Shown: positions 35,277 through 43,608 of the stretch, one piece after another
How the letters are laid out: the number at the start of each line of letters is the position of its first letter
How positions within the stretch are numbered: position 1 is the stretch's first letter
Assembly (NCBI GenBank): GCA_028690215.1
Contig: JAQVBQ010000008.1
Span: 1 to 64,000 of the forward strand
Reading direction: 5' to 3'
Length of the DNA: 64,000 nt
Source: Bacteroidales bacterium
GTDB lineage: Bacteria; Bacteroidota; Bacteroidia; Bacteroidales; UBA932
Notes under the pieces: model-generated
The model's database searches: none
Seen by the model: the letters and a program-made list of their open reading frames with translations, nothing else
What the model was told of the DNA's origin: nothing
Position numbers and translations under genes: made by a program

Positions 35277-35704
35277 TCAACTTTGTAGTCGTTATCTGAC
35301 TTAAAGTTTTCATACTCTACATCCTTCCTCATGATATGGAAGTTCCACCACTCATACAGGAAATTCAGGACAGACTGCGGAGATGGAGGGGTGCTGCTCA
35401 TAAGATTCACATTGAACATTGCCACCTTGTATATATAGTCTTTATGAAAGCCTACATGCTGCTCGTAGTTCGGATATGAGAGGTTAAGCATATATTTCTC
35501 CTCTCGTTGAAAGTGTCTTAAGCTGTAATCCGTCATCTCTGAGAGTATCCTTGCAAATTCAGAGGAGGTGAAGTGATCCCCCTCAAGAAGATCTATAAGC
35601 TGATTATATATTTCAATTATATGTTTATGATCGCTGTCTATCTCGTTGTTCCCTATTGAATGTGAATTCCCCCACACAATCTTTTTATTCTTTTCCATAT
35701 TCAT
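35270..35704 (-). CDS. Bacteriohemerythrin
   Basis: A 144-residue hemerythrin with the di-iron motifs in order: DSDHKHIIEIYN, HFQREEKYM, HVGFHKDY and FHIMRKDVEYE. The usual Trp after the start (IVWGNSHSIG) is present. It binds O2, or possibly NO, for storage or sensing. It is the last gene of an operon led by a sensory hydrogenase, and its start overlaps the end of the SMP-30-like gene by 20 bp. That neighbourhood suggests gas sensing. Confidence 0.93.
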   Translation of the reverse strand: MNMEKNKKIVWGNSHSIGNNEIDSDHKHIIEIYNQLIDLLEGDHFTSSEFARILSEMTDYSLRHFQREEKYMLNLSYPNYEQHVGFHKDYIYKVAMFNVNLMSSTPPSPQSVLNFLYEWWNFHIMRKDVEYENFKSDNDYKVDY

Positions 35705-36569
35705 TATAATTTATTGTAAAATATTCAAAACATCCTCTGTCAGCCATTGTAACGAAGGCTTCTACCTTTTTCCCCCGTATTTTCAATGCAATGTTCGAAC
35801 AGAGCTTTCCTTTCAATGGTATCTCTTTAAGTAATTTGCCTTTTGGAGAGAGTATGACTACTGTCCCCTTTCCGTGTCTTGTCACAAAAAGGTTGCCCCA
35901 CTTGTCGCAACGCATTCCATCCATACCAAAATCATCGAATTTAATTAGCTGACTCTTATTCGCTATAGTACCGGAAGGGGTTATGTCATATCTCCATATA
36001 ACCCTGCTCACGGATTCGTTTACATATAACGTTTTGCCGTCAGGACTAACTTCGATGCCATTAGTGGTTCCCATATTCTCTTCCAACAGATGTACACCAC
36101 CCTCTCTGTCAACCATCCACAGTTTGCCTGTGGACTCCTTCCAATTGGGATCGCTTGCATATATTATTTCTGAAACAGGTGAAATAGCAATATCATTAGG
36201 CTGATTCATCGCAGGCTCATGTGCGAACACGGCAATCGTCCGGGTGCGTGGGTCAACCTTCAGAATATTGTGTTTTGTATAATCGGCAATATACATGTTT
36301 CCTGCTTTGTCAAACCTTATGCCGTTCCCGACAGATCCCTCAGGAAGTCTGACATATAAAGAGGCTTTCCCTGTAAGTTCCACAGCACCGATAGTTCCCT
36401 GTTCGGAAAAATTGACTGCATACAACACACCTTTTTTATCGAAAGAGGGTCCCTCAATTCCTTTAGTAAATGTCCACTCGGGGAGTAGGTCACTGACTTG
36501 CTGCGAGTATGAGGGTATACTCACCGACAACAAAGATACTAATATCGGTATATATTTAATTTTATGCAT
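35685..36569 (-). CDS. Secreted SMP-30/gluconolactonase-like beta-propeller
   Basis: A 294-residue exported protein (signal peptide MHKIKYIPILVSLLSVSIPSYS). The mature part is a six-bladed propeller of SMP-30/gluconolactonase type: GNGIRFDKAGNMYIADY, then QPNDIAISPVSEIIYASDP and TNGIEVSPDGKTLYVNES, and finally MDGMRCDKWGNLFVT. The acidic metal-site residues look present. Such enzymes hydrolyse lactones; the substrate is unknown. It lies 2 bp after the SpoIIE gene and overlaps the hemerythrin start. Confidence 0.85.
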   Translation of the reverse strand: MHKIKYIPILVSLLSVSIPSYSQQVSDLLPEWTFTKGIEGPSFDKKGVLYAVNFSEQGTIGAVELTGKASLYVRLPEGSVGNGIRFDKAGNMYIADYTKHNILKVDPRTRTIAVFAHEPAMNQPNDIAISPVSEIIYASDPNWKESTGKLWMVDREGGVHLLEENMGTTNGIEVSPDGKTLYVNESVSRVIWRYDITPSGTIANKSQLIKFDDFGMDGMRCDKWGNLFVTRHGKGTVVILSPKGKLLKEIPLKGKLCSNIALKIRGKKVEAFVTMADRGCFEYFTINYNEYGKE

Positions 36570-36570
36570 A

Positions 36571-37770
36571 TCAGATATATTTTATAATTACCTTTTTCAT
36601 CATTTTTTCTTCCAGCAATACCTTCAGACGCCTTATAAGGTTTCTCCGGATCTCCAGCTCCACCGGGAGGGATGGATCATAATGGGCCTCGTTTATTTTT
36701 GTGCCTACAAGAAATTCAATGATATCACTCTCTGCAACTATCTTCAAAATCTCTCCGGAAGGAGAGTTGTCGGAGGTCTCTTCATCTCCCTTAGACTGAA
36801 TCAGGTCTGCCAAATGTCCGAGTGTCAGGATTCCCTCTGTTACAAGGTCTGCCCCCTCCATTCTTGCTGAAGTAGGAAGGTTGCTTTTTCTGCTCTGCCC
36901 GTCATCGCCATAAACTTTGCGATTGAGCTCCCTTGCGATGATATGGGCTGTGGTACCTCCACAAATAACCTTTTTTCCCTGATAGCCCTCAAACTGTTCT
37001 GCCAGGAAAGGGTCACTCTCCTTATTGTACGGAGGTCCCGTACAGATAAGCATTTTCCTTGGGGCCCTCAGGTATACAACACCGCAGGTTATATCATCCT
37101 TTGCCTCGAAGAGATCATTGTTGAGAGCTTTCTGCATTACTATCTTTGAGAGGTCCTTAGCAGAGACATCGGGGTGCTTCACAACATAACTGCTTACAAA
37201 TTCTATCAGTCCAGACCTCTCCCACCCTGATGGGAGCTGATTTGAACCAAGTCCGCTCTGGGTAACGCCGTCACTTACGAAAATCAGACGATCCCCTTTA
37301 AAGAGCATCAGGTTTGATTCGAGAAGCATCCTCTCTCCCTGTTTTGTACTTAGCTTCTGTACCTTTTTCCTTGCTTCGATATGTTTGGAATCACGAAGCA
37401 GGATATATTCCGGGTTGTCGAATTCCACAATGTGTGTCTCTCCGCTGTAGTCAATCTCGACAACACTGCATGTGGCATAACTGATATCCTTCACAGAGTC
37501 CTTTGGAAGGGTATCCATGATACTGATGAGGGATTCGACCAGAGGTATGTGCTGAAGACGATAATTGACAGCCATCGATGCAGTGAGCGTGCTTAGGACA
37601 TTTGCCTTGATACCGCTTCCGAGGCCGTCAGAGAGAACTGCAATGAACCTGTTCTCCTCGGGATGCTTTCTCGAGATAAATGTATCGCCCGCTACAATCT
37701 GTCCCATCTTGAATTGCTGACTGTATGCGATCTCGATAAAAAATTTTTCTTCCTGTCCTGAAATTAACAT
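36571..37770 (-). CDS. SpoIIE-family protein phosphatase (hydrogenase-linked)
   Basis: A 399-residue protein. Residues 1-240 form a PP2C/SpoIIE phosphatase: the metal-site Asp in FIAVLSDGLGSGIKA, then LMLFKGDRLIFVSDGVTQSG and DDITCGVVYLR. The last 160 residues are an unrecognised domain with KVICGGTTAHII. In other bacteria a SpoIIE phosphatase next to a PAS-containing [FeFe] hydrogenase is thought to carry the hydrogenase's signal; here it is only 4 bp downstream of one. The target is unknown. Confidence 0.85.
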   Translation of the reverse strand: MLISGQEEKFFIEIAYSQQFKMGQIVAGDTFISRKHPEENRFIAVLSDGLGSGIKANVLSTLTASMAVNYRLQHIPLVESLISIMDTLPKDSVKDISYATCSVVEIDYSGETHIVEFDNPEYILLRDSKHIEARKKVQKLSTKQGERMLLESNLMLFKGDRLIFVSDGVTQSGLGSNQLPSGWERSGLIEFVSSYVVKHPDVSAKDLSKIVMQKALNNDLFEAKDDITCGVVYLRAPRKMLICTGPPYNKESDPFLAEQFEGYQGKKVICGGTTAHIIARELNRKVYGDDGQSRKSNLPTSARMEGADLVTEGILTLGHLADLIQSKGDEETSDNSPSGEILKIVAESDIIEFLVGTKINEAHYDPSLPVELEIRRNLIRRLKVLLEEKMMKKVIIKYI

Positions 37771-37774
37771 ACTC

Positions 37775-39496
37775 CTACTTTTTAGGTGTGTTGATTACAC
37801 TCTTGAGTACGCTTTCCGTAAACGAGGCACTCTCTCCTAAAATATATGCTATACGCTGGACAGACTCGGCGTTCTGTCTTATTACCTCCTCAATCTTATC
37901 AGAGATAATCTCCTTCATCAATGCAGAGTCATCCAGATTCTGGACAATCCCGCACAAGAGTTTGTTCGGCTGAATACTGATAATTGAGAGTCTCAGATTG
38001 GCTCCCTCCTCCCTTATGTCAAACTCACTGGTCTGAGCTCCGTTTGCTATAACAGCAGAGAAATATCCGTGATATGGAACTATCTTTTTCAGATCTGCCC
38101 CGGCAAGACCGCCAAGTGCCTCTGAGATCATAGCCAACTCCTCCCCTCCCATTGAGATAAATTTCTCATTTGCATCCACCACTTTGAGGTTCTCATCTGT
38201 AAGAACAACTCCGTAAGGCATTTTTCTCAGCAGGATAGAGGCTTTGTTCTGCGCCTCCTTTCTCATCTGGGAGATGCACATCTCCCTCTCAGCTTTTCCA
38301 TCTAGCATTGCAATGGCATAGGCACGACAATTATCATATCCGCATCCGGAACAGTTCAGCTCATCGGCTTTTGTCAACTTACCCATTGAGTGGAGCATCT
38401 GCTGAATCTCTTGTTCACTGTATGTACAGTTAATCTTATAGGGAATCTTATATTTTTCATTTGACAGATCGACATCTACAGATGGAAGAGGTATAGCAAG
38501 ACCTGAACGTTTAAAAATATCATATTCAGTAAGAAGCTTGTTGCGTTTTGCTGCTATTCCCTGCTCCTTGGATGTGGCCGGCCCCTTGACACAGCCTCCG
38601 TCGCAAGCCATCAACTCTATAAATACACGCTTTGAGGGTTTCCAGGATGATATCCCGGAGCAAACCTCCATAACCTGGTTCATTCCGGAGAAGCACATGT
38701 AATTTGCGTCAACCGGTTCAACATCCTTGCACATAGTACTTATCATGCCGCTATCCACCGGGAACAGGCCCGCCCTGTCTGATGCCCCGATTACAAACCC
38801 TTTAGGAAGCGTAACCTTCTCCATATCAGAGAAATAAACACCCTGATCATCAAGCATGTCCCTGAACTCATTGAAAGTTATAACAGCATCTATCTCATCA
38901 TCATAGAGGTCGCTCTCCTGTTTTTTTGAGAGGCACGGACCTATGAAGACCAATTTTTCATCAGTATATCCGCAACTCCTCAAAAGACGTGCATGGGCAA
39001 CCATAGGAGAAACTATGGGAGCAAGATATTTTTCGTATTCCGGTTTATATATCTTTATATAGTTTACAACTGTAGGACAACATGTTGCAATAACTTTGTC
39101 GGTTTCAGAAGCCAAGAGGTACTCATTAGTCTTTCTGGCAACAAGATCTGCTCCCAGCGCAGTTTCAGACACCCCGGTAAAACCGAGACAGTATAGAGAT
39201 TTCAACAAAGCTGTGAATTCAATATCGTTAAAATCAGAAATGAATGATGGAGCTAGACAAGCAATCATAGGCACGCCATCTTCAGCCCACTCCAGGATAT
39301 CAGCACTCTCTTGTCTGTATCGCTTTGCTCCTGATGGACATGCATTTACACATTTGCCACAGTATATACAGTCATTTTTAATGACTGAGGCACTGAAATC
39401 CGACACCTTAATTGATTTGACAGGGCAAACCTTGATGCACTTGTAACAGTCCTGGCAATTGATTTTCTCAGTATATATTACAAGACCCTTTCCCAT
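37775..39496 (-). CDS. PAS-containing sensory [FeFe] hydrogenase (group C, HydS-like)
   Basis: A 573-residue protein. In order: two 4Fe-4S clusters (CQDCYKCIKVCP at 14-25 and CIYCGKCVNACP at 43-54), an H-cluster domain (about 75-310), a further Fe-S module (CSGCGYDNC, 382-390), a PAS domain (about 420-530) and a helical tail. H-cluster motifs are L1 ATCCP (138-141), L2 PCLSKK (187-192) and L3 MACDGGC (296-302). L1 departs from the TSCCP of catalytic enzymes. PAS and the neighbouring SpoIIE gene point to H2 sensing, not bulk H2 turnover. It heads a four-gene minus-strand operon. Confidence 0.9.
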   Translation of the reverse strand: MGKGLVIYTEKINCQDCYKCIKVCPVKSIKVSDFSASVIKNDCIYCGKCVNACPSGAKRYRQESADILEWAEDGVPMIACLAPSFISDFNDIEFTALLKSLYCLGFTGVSETALGADLVARKTNEYLLASETDKVIATCCPTVVNYIKIYKPEYEKYLAPIVSPMVAHARLLRSCGYTDEKLVFIGPCLSKKQESDLYDDEIDAVITFNEFRDMLDDQGVYFSDMEKVTLPKGFVIGASDRAGLFPVDSGMISTMCKDVEPVDANYMCFSGMNQVMEVCSGISSWKPSKRVFIELMACDGGCVKGPATSKEQGIAAKRNKLLTEYDIFKRSGLAIPLPSVDVDLSNEKYKIPYKINCTYSEQEIQQMLHSMGKLTKADELNCSGCGYDNCRAYAIAMLDGKAEREMCISQMRKEAQNKASILLRKMPYGVVLTDENLKVVDANEKFISMGGEELAMISEALGGLAGADLKKIVPYHGYFSAVIANGAQTSEFDIREEGANLRLSIISIQPNKLLCGIVQNLDDSALMKEIISDKIEEVIRQNAESVQRIAYILGESASFTESVLKSVINTPKK

Positions 39497-39518
39497 ACTC
39501 AGATTTTTTAAAGATTCA

Positions 39519-39526
39519 CAAATTTA
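39519..39526 (-). promoter_or_regulatory. -7 promoter element of the sensory hydrogenase operon
   Basis: On the minus strand this reads TAAATTTG, fitting TAnnTTTG, and lies 22 bp before the start codon. No clear -33 element is seen at the right distance. Confidence 0.5.
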
Positions 39527-39567
39527 ATCATAATGATTGATTAAAATAAATTTGGATATCTCATTAG

Positions 39568-39591
39568 ATATTTAGACATTTGTCTAAATAT
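39568..39591. promoter_or_regulatory. Perfect inverted-repeat operator of the sdpRI-like operon
   Basis: Arms ATATTTAGACA and TGTCTAAATAT match perfectly around 2 bases (24 bp in all), 29 bp before the ArsR-type gene. A promoter fits exactly here: -33 TTTG (39551-39554), 20 bp, then GACATTTG (39575-39582), one mismatch from TAnnTTTG. The repressor would thus cover the -7 element. Confidence 0.75.
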
Positions 39592-39620
39592 TAAAATGAA
39601 CATTGCAAAACCCAATAGAG

Positions 39621-39875
39621 ATGAATGATGTCTTCAAGGCGATGAATGATCCTGTAAGGAGAGAGATTCTCAAAATGTTGAGACAGGGAGATATGACTGC
39701 CGGCGAAATCTCTGCCCGTTTCGACATGACTGCCCCCAGCATCTCTCACCATCTTGACAAACTTAAGAGGGCGGGACTTGTAACAACTATCAAAAAGGGA
39801 CAGTTTGTGCTCTATTCGATAAACACTACTATCATTAATGATCTTCTGGAATATATACTTACATTCAAGAAATAA
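39621..39875 (+). CDS. sdpR: SdpR-like ArsR-family repressor
   Basis: An 84-residue winged-helix repressor. I start it at ATG 39621 (MNDVFKAMNDPVRREIL), which matches the N-terminus of B. subtilis SdpR; the TTG at 39603 is less likely. The recognition helix is FDMTAPSISHHLDKL. No metal-binding cysteines are present, as in SdpR. It should repress its own operon at the perfect inverted repeat upstream. The SdpI-like gene begins 20 bp downstream. Confidence 0.85.
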   Translation: MNDVFKAMNDPVRREILKMLRQGDMTAGEISARFDMTAPSISHHLDKLKRAGLVTTIKKGQFVLYSINTTIINDLLEYILTFKK

Positions 39876-39895
39876 TAAACATCACTTTAACAGAT

Positions 39896-40549
39896 ATGAA
39901 AAAATATCTTTTTGAAATCTTTTTATTGATCTTTATAATTATACCATTTATCTACCTTGGTATAAATTATGACACCCTACCGGAAAGAGTCCCCACACAC
40001 TTCGGATTGGACGGGACTGCAAACGGCTGGTCCGCTAAGAGTACCCTTTGGGTCATGCCGGCGGGATTATGCGCTTTGCTATATATAGTAATGTTTCTCA
40101 TACCAATACTTGATCCCAAAAAAAGAATCGCGCTTATGGGGAAAAAATACAATCAGCTCCGGGCAATTTTTGCGATTTTCTTCTCTCTGCTCTCAATATA
40201 TCTGATATATATATCCAAAGAGGGATCCCTTGAAAATCCCAACATTTTCTTTGCCATACTGGGCTTGCTTTTCCTAATGTTTGGAAACTACCTGCAGGCC
40301 CTGAGGGAAAACTACTTTTTCGGCATAAGGACACCTTGGACACTTGAGAGTGAAGTTGTATGGAGAAAAACACACCGACTCGGTGCTCGTCTCTGGGTCT
40401 CCGGCGGCCTGCTGACAATTATATTATCCGCTGTAATCAGAGACAGTCTTGTATTGGGAATATCCTTCCTGGTAATAGTCGGTATCATGAGCCTAACTCC
40501 GATTGTTTACTCATATATAGAATACCGTAAGGAACAAAATAAATTATAA
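39896..40549 (+). CDS. sdpI: SdpI-like membrane protein (DUF1648/SdpI)
   Basis: A 217-residue membrane protein with about six helices. The first loop has the DUF1648 motif LPERVPTHFGLDGTANGW. The C-terminal half has the SdpI signature GIRTPWTLESEVVWRKTHR followed by GLLTIILS. In B. subtilis SdpI gives immunity to the SdpC toxin and senses it by holding SdpR at the membrane. No SdpABC toxin genes are seen here, so a related sensing or immunity role against foreign toxins is inferred. It lies between sdpR and a serine hydrolase. Confidence 0.85.
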   Translation: MKKYLFEIFLLIFIIIPFIYLGINYDTLPERVPTHFGLDGTANGWSAKSTLWVMPAGLCALLYIVMFLIPILDPKKRIALMGKKYNQLRAIFAIFFSLLSIYLIYISKEGSLENPNIFFAILGLLFLMFGNYLQALRENYFFGIRTPWTLESEVVWRKTHRLGARLWVSGGLLTIILSAVIRDSLVLGISFLVIVGIMSLTPIVYSYIEYRKEQNKL

Positions 40550-40554
40550 ACATT

Positions 40555-41895
40555 ATGAAGATAAAGAATTTACTCTTTAGTATCATTTTTTGCTTTTCAC
40601 TTTTCACTTTAATACCTGCTGAAAGTGTCGCTCAAGAGATTGATTTTAAAAAGCTCGATTCACTGTTATACACTCTTGAGTCTAACGACAGATTCATGGG
40701 AAGTATCGCCGTTGCCAGAGAGGGAAAGGTGATTTACACATCCTCTGTCGGATATAGCGATAAAGAATCAGGAGTCAAGGCAGACAACATGAGCAGATAC
40801 AGAATAGGCTCCATATCCAAGATGTTTACAGCAGTTATGGTTTTCAAGGCTGTTGAAGAGGGTAGACTCTCTCTTGAAATGACGCTCGACAAATTCTACC
40901 CCTCCGTGGAAAATAGCAACAAGATAACATTGGCAGACATGCTGAACCATCATAGCGGAATACACAGTGTTACGGATAACAAGGACTATCTTGAATGGAA
41001 CACAAAACCTGTAGCTAAGAAAGATATGGTGAAACTTATCTCAGAGGGCAAAAGCGAGTTTGACCCGAAGAGCAAAGCCAAATACAGCAATTCAAACTAT
41101 ATTCTTCTCTCTTTCATACTGGAAGATGTATATGGCAAGAGCTACAGGGATATTTTAAACAAGAAGATTATTAAGCCGCTCTCACTGAAATATACAGAGA
41201 TGCCTGCAAACGGGAAGAAACTAATAGGAGAGTGTAAATCATACAGATACGACGGAGGCTGGGTGAAAGAGAGTGATACGGATCCTTCCATACCTGTCGG
41301 TGCAGGGGCAATTGTCTCAACACCTTCTGATTTGTTACTTTTCATCGATAATCTCTTTTCCGGAAAGTTATTATCTGAAGCCTCTCTGAAGCAGATGATG
41401 ACTTTAAAAGATGGATACGGACATGGAATTTTCCCACTTCCTTTATACGACAAAAAACTATTTGGTCATACCGGTGGTATTGACGGTTTTGCCTCTATCC
41501 TTACAATAAATCCGGATGACAGGATAGGTGTTGCACTTACTTCAAACGGAAATAACTTTAATATAAACAATATCTTCGCAGCGGTGTACAGTTGCGTTTA
41601 CGGAAAGCCTTTTAGCATACCATCTTTCAGTAAAATAGCTATTTCAAAAGAGCTTGTCCAAAAATACTCCGGAGTTTACTCGAGTAAGCAACTGCCGTTT
41701 AAGTTAGAGATTTCATCCGAGGGAGAAAAGGTGTTTGCTCAGGCTACAAATCAGAAAAGATTCGAGATAGAGGCAACAGAGCCTAACACTCTCTGTTCAT
41801 CAGACAGGACAATTGTCTTCATTTTCAATCCTGAAACAAATGAGATGACACTCAAGCAATCAGGATTTACCTTTACATTCACAAAAAATCAGTAA
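40555..41895 (+). CDS. Serine hydrolase (beta-lactamase family) in the sdpRI operon
   Basis: A 446-residue exported protein (signal peptide to about residue 26, ESVAQ). Catalytic motifs are S86-I-S-K89, YSNSNY near 180 and GHTGGIDG near 305. It is of the class C beta-lactamase/D-aminopeptidase kind, with a C-terminal beta domain (about 355-446). It begins 5 bp after sdpI, so it belongs to the same operon and is probably controlled by SdpR. A periplasmic role in peptide or cell-wall processing is inferred. Confidence 0.88.
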   Translation: MKIKNLLFSIIFCFSLFTLIPAESVAQEIDFKKLDSLLYTLESNDRFMGSIAVAREGKVIYTSSVGYSDKESGVKADNMSRYRIGSISKMFTAVMVFKAVEEGRLSLEMTLDKFYPSVENSNKITLADMLNHHSGIHSVTDNKDYLEWNTKPVAKKDMVKLISEGKSEFDPKSKAKYSNSNYILLSFILEDVYGKSYRDILNKKIIKPLSLKYTEMPANGKKLIGECKSYRYDGGWVKESDTDPSIPVGAGAIVSTPSDLLLFIDNLFSGKLLSEASLKQMMTLKDGYGHGIFPLPLYDKKLFGHTGGIDGFASILTINPDDRIGVALTSNGNNFNINNIFAAVYSCVYGKPFSIPSFSKIAISKELVQKYSGVYSSKQLPFKLEISSEGEKVFAQATNQKRFEIEATEPNTLCSSDRTIVFIFNPETNEMTLKQSGFTFTFTKNQ

Positions 41896-41917
41896 AAAAG
41901 AATAAGAAGCTTGACAC

Positions 41918-43345
41918 TCAGGAGTTCTTCTCCAGAGTGTTGAGCTGCCTTAAAGCAACTTTAGGGTTTGAAAGTACGACACACCCGTTTAAACAGCCTC
42001 CCTCACACATCATTACCTCAACAAGGTTGGAGTCTGATTTACCTGTCGTAGCCTTTGTCTTTAGAATTTTTATTGTATCTCTGTTTATTCCATTTATCAC
42101 CTCTGTCTTTAATTCTGACGGATTTCCAAGATACTTGACCACCGAGGCGGCAACTCCCCCACTCTTTGCATACATTCTTCCACTCATATCGATAGTTGAA
42201 TCCTGCACATAGCCTGCTGAATCCTCAACTATAATTCCCTTTGCCCTCATCATGGCATCAACCTCCTCAAAGGTCATAACATAATCTATATCAGGATCGT
42301 TTATCCCCTCTACTCTTTTTGCCACACAAGGGCTGATAAAGACTGTTAACGCTTTTGGATCCTGCTCCTTTACCAATTTTGCTGTGAATGATGCAGGTGT
42401 TGCTGTGTGTGATATATAAGGTACAAGTTCCGGCATATATTTTTCAGCCCAGAGTTTATACGATGGACAACATGAGGTTGTCATAAAAGACTCGCCATTT
42501 TCCACTACCCTCTCTTTCCACTCTTGAGCCTCATTGCTGGTAGTAAGATTTGCTCCCTTGGCAACCTCCACAACCTCATCAAAACCGCAAGCCTTGACTG
42601 CGGAGAGTATTTGCGGCAATGTTGCCTGATACTGTCCGGCAAGTGCAGGGGCCACCATTGCAACCAACTTCTTTGCTGGATCTAATATATCTCTTATAAT
42701 CTGTACAATTGTTGTCTTTGTCATAACTGCTCCGTATGAGCAGATATCCTTGCACTTTCCGCAGGCAATACACTTATCCGGGTCAATGTGTTCAATTCCG
42801 TAGTAATCTTTTGATATTGCCTTTACAGGACAAGCTTCTTCACATGGTACCGGGGTATAAACAATAGCATGATAAGGGCAGGCTTGCATGCATCTGCCGC
42901 AACTCACACAAACCTCCTGATCAATGTGGGCTTTCTTTCTGACTGATATCGCCGTCTTGTTGCAGGCATATGTACAGGGGTGGCCAACACAGCCACGGCA
43001 GACGTTTGTTACAGTGTAATTATACTTCAGGCATGAGCTACAAGCCTCGTCTACAACGGTAAGCATGACATCTTCCGTATCCTGTGGCATCTTTGCAAGC
43101 TGAGCATACTCCTTCAATGTTGTAAGCTCATCGAGCTCCTCTTCCGGCTTAAAACCGAGTATTATCATAAGCCTGTGCCTTATTACTGCTCTGTCCTTAT
43201 GTATACAACATCTGCTGAAATGCTCACCTTTTGGTCTCATCTCAAGAGGAATTCTGTCCACTCCCTCCAGCAGACGCCCTTCAAAACATAGTTTACTAAC
43301 TCTCTCTAATAATTCCCTCTTGATTTCAGTAGCTTGATTGTACAT
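41918..43345 (-). CDS. Monomeric [FeFe] hydrogenase, group B type
   Basis: A 475-residue hydrogenase. The N-terminal 205 residues hold several Fe-S motifs (CRGCVGHPC; CVSCGRCMQACP, 146-157; CIACGKCKDIC, 192-202). The H-cluster domain has L1 TSCCP (290-294), L2 PCVAKR (339-344) and L3 MMCEGGC (445-451). A Cys-rich N-terminus and the full L1 motif match the monomeric group B enzymes of anaerobic Bacteroidales and clostridia. It is expected to oxidise or form H2 with ferredoxin. No HydEFG maturation genes are in this window. It has its own promoter, divergent from metX. Confidence 0.9.
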   Translation of the reverse strand: MYNQATEIKRELLERVSKLCFEGRLLEGVDRIPLEMRPKGEHFSRCCIHKDRAVIRHRLMIILGFKPEEELDELTTLKEYAQLAKMPQDTEDVMLTVVDEACSSCLKYNYTVTNVCRGCVGHPCTYACNKTAISVRKKAHIDQEVCVSCGRCMQACPYHAIVYTPVPCEEACPVKAISKDYYGIEHIDPDKCIACGKCKDICSYGAVMTKTTIVQIIRDILDPAKKLVAMVAPALAGQYQATLPQILSAVKACGFDEVVEVAKGANLTTSNEAQEWKERVVENGESFMTTSCCPSYKLWAEKYMPELVPYISHTATPASFTAKLVKEQDPKALTVFISPCVAKRVEGINDPDIDYVMTFEEVDAMMRAKGIIVEDSAGYVQDSTIDMSGRMYAKSGGVAASVVKYLGNPSELKTEVINGINRDTIKILKTKATTGKSDSNLVEVMMCEGGCLNGCVVLSNPKVALRQLNTLEKNS

Positions 43346-43367
43346 ACCAGTTCAAAATTTTAAACCG

Positions 43368-43399
43368 CAAAAATAGCCATTGAAGGCCTAAGGCACAAA
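43368..43399 (-). promoter_or_regulatory. Promoter of the group B hydrogenase gene
   Basis: Read on the minus strand: -33 TTTG (43396-43399), 20 bp, then -7 TATTTTTG (43368-43375). It fits the Bacteroidetes promoter consensus well and lies 22 bp before the start codon. Confidence 0.7.
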
Positions 43400-43404
43400 A
43401 AATA

Positions 43405-43442
43405 TTTGTCATTTATTGAACAATTCATATTTTTGTGAATTG
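43405..43442 (+). promoter_or_regulatory. metX promoter with flanking inverted repeat
   Basis: -33 TTTG (43405-43408), 19 bp, then -7 TATTTTTG (43428-43435): a near-perfect Bacteroidetes promoter. The -7 box is framed by inverted repeats CAATTCA (43421-43427) and TGAATTG (43436-43442), which could be a repressor site. It lies 10 bp before the leader ORF, so the transcript should begin just upstream of that ORF. Confidence 0.75.
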
Positions 43443-43452
43443 ATTCGATAAT

Positions 43453-43563
43453 ATGTACAGAGAAATAAGCATATCAAAAAGCTCTTCAAGTGTGTCTTCT
43501 GACACTCTCTCTGTAATCATGTCATCTATGATAATGCGAATGCATCGCCAGATGCTAGGTTAA
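43453..43563 (+). CDS. Met-rich leader peptide upstream of metX (36 aa)
   Basis: A 36-codon ORF that begins about 10 nt after the predicted transcription start and ends 108 bp before metX. The first half is serine-rich and the second half carries five Met in 12 codons (residues 23-34, reading MSSMIMRMHRQM), besides the start Met. A dense run of one amino acid's codons in a leader ahead of the genes that make it is the mark of translational attenuation. Hairpins nearby: GTGTC-TTCT-GACAC (43492-43505), GCATC-GCCA-GATGC (43542-43555, over the Met codons) and TTGGG-TGTAAG-CCCAA then AAATCC (43587-43608). The peptide itself probably has no other job. The mechanism is inferred. Confidence 0.65.
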   Translation: MYREISISKSSSSVSSDTLSVIMSSMIMRMHRQMLG

Positions 43564-43586
43564 TTTCCGGATCTTTCGCAGGTCCC

Positions 43587-43608
43587 TTGGGTGTAAGCCC
43601 AAAAATCC
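43587..43608 (+). promoter_or_regulatory. Hairpin in the metX leader, candidate terminator or attenuator
   Basis: Stem TTGGG/CCCAA with loop TGTAAG, followed by AAATCC, sits 23 nt after the leader stop. It is short and lacks a T-run, so it may act with alternative pairings (for example GGATC with GGTCC at 43569-43585) rather than as a plain terminator. Confidence 0.4.
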
